In this document: positions 1-5,263 of the stretch, piece after piece
Layout of the letters: every line of letters begins with the position of its first letter
Position numbering within the stretch: the first letter of the stretch is position 1
Source: Acidobacteriaceae bacterium
GTDB taxonomy: Bacteria; Acidobacteriota; Terriglobia; Terriglobales; Acidobacteriaceae
Assembly (NCBI GenBank): GCA_030044455.1
Contig: JASHVU010000597.1
Coordinates: forward strand, 1 to 5,263
Length of the DNA: 5,263 bases
Direction: 5' to 3'
The notes under the pieces: model-generated
Told to the model about the DNA's origin: nothing
What the model saw: only the letters and a program-made list of their open reading frames with translations
Database searches by the model: none
Program-made: the position numbers and the translations under genes

Positions 1-35
1 TCGACAGGGATCTCCCCTGTTTCAAAGCCTCAAGT

Positions 36-64
36 AGTATATCCCAAGTTGAATTGCGGGCCAA
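36..64 (-). promoter_or_regulatory. Possible leftward sigma-70-like promoter
   Basis: On the minus strand the hexamer TTGGCC (64-59) is followed after exactly 17 bases by TATACT (41-36). The -10 hexamer matches the consensus at 5 of 6 positions and the -35 at 4 of 6. Transcription would start near position 29 and leave the window to the left, with the small ACAGGG/CCCTGT dyad (4-20) in its leader. No downstream gene is visible, so this is a pattern match only. Confidence 0.25.
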
Positions 65-77
65 ACGCCAGGAGCAG

Positions 78-105
78 CCAGTACCCGGAATCCAATAGCC
101 GGTAG
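78..105 (+). repeat. Left heptad repeat array (4 units)
   Basis: Read on the plus strand in steps of seven, the units are CCAGTAC, CCGGAAT, CCAATAG and CCGGTAG. The consensus is CCRRTAG, with the last two units fitting exactly and the first two degenerate. The same consensus occurs in the opposite orientation at 181-201. Bases 92-105 are the exact reverse complement of 188-201. The seven-base periodicity and the inverted partner make a chance match unlikely. Function is unknown; it may be an intergenic repeat family or form part of an RNA hairpin 3' of the EF-P family gene. Confidence 0.7.
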
Positions 106-180
106 AGGGCGGCGAAACGCGGCAGTGAACACAGAGGAGCAACCGGATCGTGCCCGTTCGTTCAGCCATGCAGCAAATTC

Positions 181-201
181 CTACTGGCTACCGGCTATTG
201 G
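181..201 (-). repeat. Right heptad repeat array (3 units), inverted
   Basis: On the plus strand this reads CTACTGG, CTACCGG, CTATTGG. On the minus strand it is CCAATAG, CCGGTAG, CCAGTAG, three back-to-back units that all fit CCRRTAG exactly. It begins 7 bases past the stop codon of the minus-strand EF-P family gene, so it would be the first thing transcribed after that gene. Its first two units can pair with 92-105 over 14 perfect base pairs, with an 82-base loop. There is no T-tract after the stem, so a classical intrinsic terminator is not indicated. Confidence 0.75.
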
Positions 202-207
202 CTGTCT

Positions 208-783
208 TTACGCCCGGCCTGCAAACTCCCGCGTCTCGGTATTCACCTTGATCTTGTCACCCTCTTTTACAAAGAACGGCACCTTGATCTCGAGGCCTGT
301 CTCGAGCTTGGCGGGCTTTTGGACGTTACCTGCAGCCGTATCGCCGCGCGTGGCCGGCTCGGTGTAGCGCACTTCGAGCTCCACCTGCTGGGGCAGAGTG
401 ATGCCGATGGGGTTGCCGTTGAATTTATCAAGCTGGATCATCGCGCCCTCCACGAGGTAGTCGAGGGCGTCTCCGAGCTTGTCGGCCGAGAGCTGGATGG
501 TGTCAAACGTCGTCTGGTCGAGGAAGTACGAGCCGTCGCCGTCGGAATAGAGATACGACGCCTCGACCGTATCAAGGTCGGGCTCCTTGAACTTCTCTCC
601 GGCTTTGAAGGTTTTGTCGAAAACTGCGCGGGTAAGCAGATTGCGCATCTTGAGCCGGACGAGGGTCTGGCCGCCGCGGGCGGTGGGGGTGGAAACTTCA
701 ACGTCGATGCAGTAGTAGGGAGTGCCTTCGAACTCAAAGAACATCTTGCGCTTAATGTCGATGGCATCGATCAATGCGGGCAT
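208..783 (-). CDS. efp: Elongation factor P family protein, YeiP/EfpL-type loop
   Basis: This is a complete 191-residue protein, the usual EF-P length. EF-P binds the ribosome between the P and E sites and relieves stalling at consecutive prolines. It has three parts: an N-terminal KOW-like domain (about 1-62), a middle OB domain (about 65-130, with YLYSDGDGSYFLD at 77-89) and a C-terminal OB domain (about 131-191). Residues 156-175 fit the EF-P family signature, K-x-A-x4-G-x2-I-x-V-P-x2-V-x2-G. The tip loop reads STPTARGGQT (31-40), with Arg36 where classical EF-P carries a modifiable lysine inside PGKGQ. This closely resembles the SPTARG loop of the YeiP/EfpL paralogue, so it may be the second EF-P-type factor of the cell rather than the housekeeping one. 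No epmA, epmB or earP modification gene is in view. The ATG at 783 gives a normal N-terminus, but no clear Shine-Dalgarno precedes it. Family assignment is firm; the EfpL subtype is inferred. Confidence 0.95.
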   Translation of the reverse strand: MPALIDAIDIKRKMFFEFEGTPYYCIDVEVSTPTARGGQTLVRLKMRNLLTRAVFDKTFKAGEKFKEPDLDTVEASYLYSDGDGSYFLDQTTFDTIQLSADKLGDALDYLVEGAMIQLDKFNGNPIGITLPQQVELEVRYTEPATRGDTAAGNVQKPAKLETGLEIKVPFFVKEGDKIKVNTETREFAGRA

Positions 784-895
784 GGAATAAGAATAGCGGA
801 GCTGGCGGGGCCGGCGGATTTGGTGGCGCGAGGCCGAGCCAGTCAGCCAGTCCGCAAATTGGCGAGACGCTTGATTGGGCGTTCAAGTTTTGCAT

Positions 896-908
896 TGTGA
901 TACTCACG
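896..908. promoter_or_regulatory. TGTGA-N3-TCAC dyad
   Basis: TGTGA (896-900) and TCACG (904-908) form a near-perfect dyad with a 3-base centre at the edge of the AT-rich core. It resembles the half-sites of the CRP/FNR superfamily, but the CRP spacing would be 6 bases, so no regulator is assigned. A related dyad is at 1032-1042. Confidence 0.25.
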
Positions 909-938
909 ATTTCAATTGAAGGCTGATTCAGTCGTTTC

Positions 939-967
939 TTTCAATAAGACTAAATCAGTTGTATATT
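939..967 (+). promoter_or_regulatory. Weak candidate promoter for the receptor gene
   Basis: TATATT (962-967) matches the -10 consensus at 5 of 6 positions. The hexamer 17 bases upstream, TTTCAA (939-944), matches the -35 consensus at only 3 of 6. It sits in the AT-rich core and would give a leader of about 170 bases before the TTG start at 1147. A second TATATT at 1068-1073 has no -35 partner. A perfect TTGACA at 1072-1077 lacks a -10-like hexamer at 16-18 bases. Confidence 0.2.
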
Positions 968-1031
968 CACGGGCACGTTTAAATGATTTCGCCCAAAGCC
1001 AAGATCCTGAGGGGTTTTTGTTCGGTGGTGA

Positions 1032-1042
1032 TGTGAATCACA
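1032..1042. promoter_or_regulatory. TGTGA-A-TCACA palindrome
   Basis: This is a perfect 11-base palindrome with 5-base arms around a single A, 105 bases upstream of the receptor's proposed start. The half-sites are the same as in the dyad at 896-908, but the spacing differs (1 base against 3). It could be an operator for the receptor gene. The arms are short, so chance is possible. Confidence 0.3.
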
Positions 1043-1134
1043 GACCAGAACCGGACTGATTTTGTCCTATATTGACAGGCTCACTTTTGGTTCAGAAACC
1101 TGGCCCCCAGGGTTCGGAACGAGGATTTGGAGCC

Positions 1135-1140
1135 GGAGGT
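1135..1140 (+). promoter_or_regulatory. Ribosome binding site deciding a TTG start
   Basis: GGAGGT matches the anti-Shine-Dalgarno core and stands 6 bases before the TTG at 1147-1149. The next codons give a Lys/Arg-containing signal peptide directly at the N-terminus. The alternative TTG at 1072 has no such site before it and would put 25 extra residues ahead of the signal peptide. Confidence 0.8.
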
Positions 1141-1146
1141 AGTAGG

Positions 1147-4100
1147 TTGAAAGGCCGAATTCTTAGCGCACTTTTTCTCCTTTGTACATCTTTGCCTCAT
1201 GTCGTTGCGCAGGCGCCTGCAGCATTCATCATCAGCGGCACGGTTCACGATGCAACCGGTTCGATGATTCCAGGCGCAGACGTTACAGTCGTGCCAGTCA
1301 CTGCGAATCAGGCGTCAACCGGCTCCGCCACAGCCCTCGGTTCCGTCAGCCGGGCCGTTGTCACCGGTGCGCAGGGCAATTTCCAGGTGGGCATTTCGGA
1401 AGCCGGCACGTATTCGGTTCAGGTCGACTCGCCCGGTTTTGCAGTTTATTCGGCTCTGGCCACGGTCACTACCGATTCGCCCTCATCGACGCTGAGCATC
1501 GAGCTCAAGATCAACGCGACCGCCGAGACGGCTGAAGTGACGGCCAACCAGCTCACCGCCGAAACCACCAGCACCCAACTCGGGGAAACCATTGAGACCA
1601 AGAAGATTGAGAGTGCTCCGCTGAATGGGCGCAATTTTACCGATCTGATGGCAGTTCAGCCGGGCATTGTTCCGGCCAACACTTCGCAACCGGGCGCGGT
1701 GATCATGACGGGCGTGGCCACGACCCCGCCTTCGGGCGATGCCAACCCCGGCAACCTGTCGATCAGCGGCCAGCGCGAAGCGTCGAATGGATTCAGAGTG
1801 AACGGCGCCGATGTTGAAGAAGACGTGAACATGGGCACGTCGATCGATCCCAACCTCGACTCCATTGACAGCATCCGCGTGCTAACTTCGAACTTCGATG
1901 CGGAATATGGCAACTCGTCAGGCGGACAGGTGCTGGTGACGACCAAGACGGGTGGCGACAAAATTCACGGCAGCGTTTTTGAGTTTTTGCGCAATACCGA
2001 TTTCGATGCGCGCAACTATTTCTCGGCAGACCGCGCAGCCTATCGCCAGAATCAGTACGGCGCCGCCGTGGGCGGTCCTACTCTCTGGAAGAGTTTTCAC
2101 TGGTTTGGGGACTACCAGGGAACGCGGCTGACTGAAGGGCTGGACACCGGCGACATTGCCGTGCCTTCCCTCGCAGAACGGGGCGGAGATTTCAGCCAGA
2201 TCCCGCTCACGGGCAGCGTGAACGGTTATTACTGGGCCGCGGAGCTGAGCGCGAGGCTTGGGCAAACGGTGACGGCCGGCGAGCCTTATTCGCAGGTGTT
2301 TCCGGCTGGGCAGATTCCGCAATCGACATGGTCGGCGCCGGCGCAGTATCTGCTCCAGTACATTCCCAAACCCAATGCGGGAACAGGCGAGTTTGAAACC
2401 GCCGATCCAGCCGAGACATTGTCTGACAACAAGGGCGGGATGCGCGCTGACTGGACGCTGGGCAAGGGCACACTTTCGGCTTACTACTTTTTCGACCAGT
2501 ACTGGCTGGACAGCCCTTATCCAACGGGCACTGGTGGCGCCAGTGTTCCGGGATTTGATGCTACCTCGAATGGCCGCGCGCAGCTGGTCAATCTTGAGCA
2601 CACCATGACGATTGGCAGCAACTCGCTGAATGACGCGCACCTGAGCTACATGCGTAACGCCAATTCCGTTGGTCAGCCGCGCGGGGGTGTGGGCTCGTCA
2701 ATTGCCGATCAGGGATTCACCAACATTGTCCCGCTCAAGCCCTCGACCGAGGGCATTGTCAATGTCGCATTTAACGACTTCATCTTCGGAGTGGACACCA
2801 CCGCGCTGGTTCAGGCCGAGAATATCTACGAGACCAGCGACGCGTTCTCGCGCATTGTGGGCAAGCATGGGCTGAAGTTTGGGGGCGAGATTCATTCGAG
2901 CCAGATCGACACGCACCCCGACGTGGTATTTAACGGCAGCTTTGGGTTTAACGGATCGGAAACGGGCGTGGACTTTGCGGACTTTCTGCTCGGCGTTACC
3001 TCGAGCTACACGCAGGGGCAGGCGGAAAGCTTTTACAATCGCAACCTTTATATGGCGGCCTTTGCGCAGGACAGCTGGAAGGTCGTCCCGACCCTTACTC
3101 TCAACTATGGCATACGCTGGGATAGAATTCGGCCGTGGCTGGAGAAGTACAACCAGTTGCAGACGCTGGTTAAGGGCGAGGAGTCGCAGGTGTTTCCAGA
3201 TGCGCCGCTGGGCTTGGCTTTCCCTGGCGATCCCGGTGTGCCGCGTTCACTTGCGCCGCCGCGCAACAACATTTCGCCGCGTGTGGGCATTGCGTACAGC
3301 CCTGCATCGGGTCCTGCGGACGGCGGCTTCCTGGAGAAGCTCATTGGCCCGGCTGGAACTACGAGCATTCGCATTGGGTACGGGATGTATTACACGGCGT
3401 ATGAGGGATTGTCGGCCGGCATCATGAGCGCGAACCCGCCCTATGGGTATACGTACACCAGCGCTGCTCCGCCATTGTTTGATTCGCCATTCACCGTTGC
3501 CGCGACGGGTGCCGATGCGGGCCAACGCTTTCCGCTGCAGCATGTGGCTTATGGGGCCAGCGCGGCGCGCCCTAATGCATCAGTGAACTGGAGCCAGTTT
3601 GAACCGCTGGTCGGCATCCCCGCGGTTGACCCAAACAACGTTACTCCTTATGCGCAGCACTGGATGGCCAGCATTGAGCGCAGCTTCGGTTCGAGGACGC
3701 TTGCAACCATCAGCTATGTTGGGACCTCGTCGCATCATCTGCTGGTGCTGGAAGAGGCGAACGCTGCCAACCCCGGGCTCTGCATTAGCCTGGGATCGGC
3801 TTGCGGGCCATTTAACGAGCAGGCCGCGCGCACTATCTTCGGACCGCAGTTCGGCAGCGTGGAGCTGCAGCGCACCATCGCCAACGCCAACTACAACGCG
3901 CTTGAAGCGACGCTTAACCATCGCACTCATGGGCTTGAGGTGCTGGCCAGCTACACGTATTCAAAGTCGATTGATGAATCGGCAGGACTGCCGGAGCCGG
4001 TGAATCCAGTTGATCCATCGCTGAGCCGCGGGCTTTCGTCGTTCGACCTGCGCCACAACCTTGTGGCGAGTTTCGATTACACGGTGCCCAGCTTCAAGAC

Positions 4101-4602
4101 CAACGGCTGGAGGCGCAAGGCATTCGCAGACTGGAATGTTGCGGGAATCGCGCGGTTGACTACCGGGTTGCCGGTGACGCTGATGAACAACAACGACACT
4201 TCGCTGCTGGGCACCATTCCGAATGGCATCAACAATAATGGTGTCGACACGCCGGAATGGACTGGCGAAGGGCTGCACTTGAACACCGATCCTCGCAAAG
4301 GCGCGCCGGTGTTCGGTGCGTCGGCGTTTGCGCTGCCGGCGTTGGGGACGATGGGCGATGCTCGACGCAGATTCTTCTCGGGGCCGGGGCTTGAGAATCT
4401 CGATGCGACGGTCTCACGTGAATTTCACATGGGCGAAGGCCGCGCTTTGGAACTGCGATCCGAGGGCTTCAACGTGTTCAACCACGCGCAGTTCTTCGGG
4501 GCTTCGTCGGTGGAGGGGAACATCTCGAGCGGGACTTTTGGCAATGCGGTGAGCGCGATGCCGCCGAGGCTGATGCAGATGGCGGCGAAGGTGAGGTTTT
4601 AG
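1147..4602 (+). CDS. Oar-like TonB-dependent outer-membrane receptor
   Basis: This is an intact 1151-residue protein from the TTG at 1147. A signal peptide covers 1-21 (MKGR, then a hydrophobic stretch, ending VVA before QAP). Residues 27-118 are a carboxypeptidase-regulatory-like beta domain (SGTVHDATGSMIPGADVTV; GTYSVQVDSPGF at 87-98). The plug follows at about 130-275, with the family motifs LNGRNF (159-164), SISGQRE (205-211) and FDAEYGNSSGGQV (250-262), then GSVFEFLRNTDFDARNYF (275-292). The remainder is barrel: FAQDSWK at 639-645, LNYGIRWD at 652-659, a loop with Cys879 and Cys886, SGPGLENLD before 1087, GFNVFNHAQF at 1107-1116, and a C-terminal Phe typical of Bam substrates. Such proteins bind and import large ligands, or secrete, across the outer membrane using TonB energy. 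The ligand here is unknown, and I recognise no TonB box. The length is normal for acidobacterial members. The TTG at 1072 would give 1176 residues but is less likely. Confidence 0.93.
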   Translation: MKGRILSALFLLCTSLPHVVAQAPAAFIISGTVHDATGSMIPGADVTVVPVTANQASTGSATALGSVSRAVVTGAQGNFQVGISEAGTYSVQVDSPGFAVYSALATVTTDSPSSTLSIELKINATAETAEVTANQLTAETTSTQLGETIETKKIESAPLNGRNFTDLMAVQPGIVPANTSQPGAVIMTGVATTPPSGDANPGNLSISGQREASNGFRVNGADVEEDVNMGTSIDPNLDSIDSIRVLTSNFDAEYGNSSGGQVLVTTKTGGDKIHGSVFEFLRNTDFDARNYFSADRAAYRQNQYGAAVGGPTLWKSFHWFGDYQGTRLTEGLDTGDIAVPSLAERGGDFSQIPLTGSVNGYYWAAELSARLGQTVTAGEPYSQVFPAGQIPQSTWSAPAQYLLQYIPKPNAGTGEFETADPAETLSDNKGGMRADWTLGKGTLSAYYFFDQYWLDSPYPTGTGGASVPGFDATSNGRAQLVNLEHTMTIGSNSLNDAHLSYMRNANSVGQPRGGVGSSIADQGFTNIVPLKPSTEGIVNVAFNDFIFGVDTTALVQAENIYETSDAFSRIVGKHGLKFGGEIHSSQIDTHPDVVFNGSFGFNGSETGVDFADFLLGVTSSYTQGQAESFYNRNLYMAAFAQDSWKVVPTLTLNYGIRWDRIRPWLEKYNQLQTLVKGEESQVFPDAPLGLAFPGDPGVPRSLAPPRNNISPRVGIAYSPASGPADGGFLEKLIGPAGTTSIRIGYGMYYTAYEGLSAGIMSANPPYGYTYTSAAPPLFDSPFTVAATGADAGQRFPLQHVAYGASAARPNASVNWSQFEPLVGIPAVDPNNVTPYAQHWMASIERSFGSRTLATISYVGTSSHHLLVLEEANAANPGLCISLGSACGPFNEQAARTIFGPQFGSVELQRTIANANYNALEATLNHRTHGLEVLASYTYSKSIDESAGLPEPVNPVDPSLSRGLSSFDLRHNLVASFDYTVPSFKTNGWRRKAFADWNVAGIARLTTGLPVTLMNNNDTSLLGTIPNGINNNGVDTPEWTGEGLHLNTDPRKGAPVFGASAFALPALGTMGDARRRFFSGPGLENLDATVSREFHMGEGRALELRSEGFNVFNHAQFFGASSVEGNISSGTFGNAVSAMPPRLMQMAAKVRF

Positions 4603-4733
4603 CGGAGTTGGCGGAGTTCGACCTCACCCCGCTCAAGCAGAGTTTGAACGGGGCATCCCGGGCCAACGCCATTTGCACGGCTCGGCAAAGCGATTTATCG
4701 TTATCTCGCTTGAAGATCAGCGAGGAAATCGCC
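4603..4733 (+). other. Intergenic gap between receptor and VOC gene
   Basis: This is a 131-base gap between two genes of the same direction. It opens with an imperfect 9-base tandem, GCGGAGTTG/GCGGAGTTC (4602-4619), which overlaps the receptor stop, and then a hairpin (4627-4653). A weak promoter-like pair, TTGCAC (4673-4678), 17 bases, TATCGT (4696-4701), could serve the VOC gene but matches poorly. Neither co-transcription nor separate transcription can be decided from the sequence. Confidence 0.4.
4627..4653 (+). terminator. Stem-loop after receptor gene, no U-tract
   Basis: CCCCGCTCAA (4627-4636) pairs with TTGAACGGGG (4644-4653) at 9 of 10 positions around a 7-base loop, starting 25 bases past the receptor stop. 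The position suits a transcript 3' end. However, the bases that follow (CATCCCGGG) contain no T-run, so it may only stabilise the mRNA end or attenuate read-through. Confidence 0.35.
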
Positions 4734-5263
4734 ATGCAAACAAGACACTTTGCCGTAGCTTCTGCCGCTCTGTTGATTTCTGCTGCCGCCGTTACCGTAT
4801 TTGCGCAGACTGCGCCGACGCGGCCTAAGATCACGGGCATTTCGCATCTGGCCGTCTACACATCCGATGCTGCCGCCACTGACCACTACTATGCGGGCAT
4901 TCTGGGCGCAGCCAAAATGGCCGATCCGGAGAATCCGCAGGGCGTGAAGTACGCGTTCAGCCCGACGCAGTATATTGAGGTGCTGCCGCTGCCGGCCAAT
5001 GCGGGGATCAACCGGGTGGATCACACGGCGTGGAACACGACCGATGCCGAGGCGTTGCGCAAGTATCTGGCTTACCGCGACTGGAAGGTTCCGCCGGAGG
5101 TGCGGAAGGGCGCGGATGGCAGCCGCTGGTTCACGGTGAAGGATTCCGAGGGGAACAAGGTGGAGTTTGTGCAGTTGCCTGACCCGGTGAAGCGCGTGGT
5201 TGCGCCGCAGGTAGTCGGACGGCAGATGATTCACTTCGGGTTCATCGTGCATGACCGCGCGGC
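4734..5263 (+). CDS. Secreted VOC-family protein, 3' end missing
   Basis: 176 residues are visible from the ATG at 4734, which has AGGA at 4723-4726, 7 bases upstream; no stop occurs before the edge. Residues 1-24 are a signal peptide ending VFA before QT, so the protein is probably periplasmic or secreted. The rest shows the paired beta-alpha-beta-beta-beta modules of the VOC (glyoxalase, bleomycin-resistance, ring-cleaving dioxygenase) superfamily. The first module starts GISHLAVYTSD (35-45) and reaches QYIEVLP (79-85); the second starts VDHTAWNTTD (95-104) and reaches DSEGNKVEFVQL (137-148). His38, Glu82, His97 and Glu144 sit where VOC enzymes bind their metal. A further module begins at MIHFGFIVHD (165-174), so the full protein probably holds two VOC domains. 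Substrate and reaction are not evident. It follows the receptor in the same direction. Confidence 0.85.
   Translation, partial: MQTRHFAVASAALLISAAAVTVFAQTAPTRPKITGISHLAVYTSDAAATDHYYAGILGAAKMADPENPQGVKYAFSPTQYIEVLPLPANAGINRVDHTAWNTTDAEALRKYLAYRDWKVPPEVRKGADGSRWFTVKDSEGNKVEFVQLPDPVKRVVAPQVVGRQMIHFGFIVHDRA

Larger units (their letters stand above)
1..207. other. Intergenic region with heptad repeats, no convincing gene
   Basis: This stretch lies beyond the 3' end of the minus-strand EF-P family gene and reaches the window edge. What can be seen is a short dyad at 4-9/15-20 (ACAGGG and CCCTGT, 5-base loop), a promoter-like pair of hexamers pointing left at 36-64, and two heptad arrays at 78-105 and 181-201. 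One reading frame on the minus strand stays open from an ATG at 169 to the edge (56 codons). Its translation is not recognisable and it runs through the left repeat array, so I do not call it a gene. The region reads best as intergenic DNA, possibly with the 5' end of a leftward gene outside the window. Confidence 0.6.
784..1146. other. Divergent intergenic region
   Basis: This separates the leftward EF-P family gene from the rightward receptor gene and should hold both promoters. The core at 901-960 has only 20 G/C in 60 bases, against GC-rich flanks. It includes the palindrome TTCAATTGAA (911-920) and CTGATTCAG (923-931). An 8-base inverted pair, AAATCAGT (952-959) and ACTGATTT (1055-1062), brackets the later part. 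A near-tandem GCCAGTCA/GCCAGTCC pair lies at 838-853 in the EF-P leader. I find no convincing small gene. On the minus strand I see no hexamer pair good enough to call as the EF-P promoter. Confidence 0.6.

Noticed and set aside
4..20. ACAGGG/CCCTGT hairpin as an intrinsic terminator
   Set aside because: The stem is only 6 bp and is followed by just three T on the plus strand; no upstream gene is visible to assign it to.
125..367. Plus-strand open frame of 80 codons overlapping the right heptad array
   Set aside because: It overlaps the 3' end of the EF-P family gene in antisense, and part of its sequence is simply the translated repeat. No ribosome-binding site or domain supports it.
319..900. 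Plus-strand open frame of 193 codons opposite the EF-P family gene
   Set aside because: It is antisense to a firmly identified gene, its composition is what the reverse complement of that gene would give, and it resembles no family I know.
1006..1020. CCTGAGGGGTTTTTG, similar to the end of a phage-type intrinsic terminator
   Set aside because: There is no upstream CCCC arm to pair with the GGGG, so no hairpin can form before the T-run, and no plus-strand gene ends ahead of it.
1032..1042. Classical CRP site
   Set aside because: The half-sites TGTGA and TCACA match, but they are separated by 1 base instead of 6, so CRP itself would not be expected to bind.
1918..2640. Minus-strand open frame of 240 codons within the receptor gene, plus several shorter ones on both strands
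   Set aside because: These are by-products of GC-rich coding DNA. The receptor frame is continuous and has family motifs throughout, and the antisense translations show no domain or signal peptide.
4701..5252. Minus-strand open frame opposite the VOC gene
   Set aside because: The plus strand carries a ribosome-binding site, signal peptide and VOC metal-ligand pattern; the minus-strand translation is Arg/His-rich and shows no family features.

Overview
The window looks like a stretch of an Acidobacteriota chromosome (class Terriglobia or a close relative). The main evidence is a roughly 1150-residue outer-membrane receptor of the Oar-like TonB-dependent type, with an N-terminal carboxypeptidase-regulatory domain followed by plug and barrel. 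This family is greatly expanded in soil acidobacteria. GC-rich coding DNA separated by AT-richer intergenic DNA fits the same picture. The genus cannot be fixed from the sequence alone.

Layout, left to right. Positions 1-207 hold no convincing gene. They carry two short arrays of degenerate 7-base repeats (consensus CCRRTAG) in opposite orientations, at 78-105 and 181-201. Their cores form a perfect 14-bp inverted repeat, and the second array ends just beyond the stop codon of the next gene. Positions 208-783 (minus strand) encode a complete elongation-factor-P family protein whose tip loop is of the YeiP/EfpL type, with an arginine where classical EF-P has the modified lysine. Positions 784-1146 form a divergent intergenic region with an AT-rich core and two small TGTGA/TCAC dyads. 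Positions 1147-4602 (plus strand) encode the Oar-like receptor. Its start is best placed at a TTG at 1147 behind a strong GGAGGT ribosome-binding site, not at the upstream TTG at 1072. After a 131-base gap holding a stable hairpin without a U-tract, a second plus-strand gene starts at 4734. It encodes a secreted VOC (glyoxalase/dioxygenase-fold) protein and runs off the right edge.

The translation factor and the receptor are divergently transcribed and have no evident functional link. The receptor and the exported VOC protein share a direction and could form a small envelope-related unit, one taking up or binding an unknown ligand and the other acting on a small molecule in the periplasm. That pairing is inferred from adjacency only. 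I found no mobile element, CRISPR array, rRNA or tRNA. The items most worth following up are the heptad repeat pair and the EfpL-like loop. I do not see evidence of a wholly new multi-gene system in this window.
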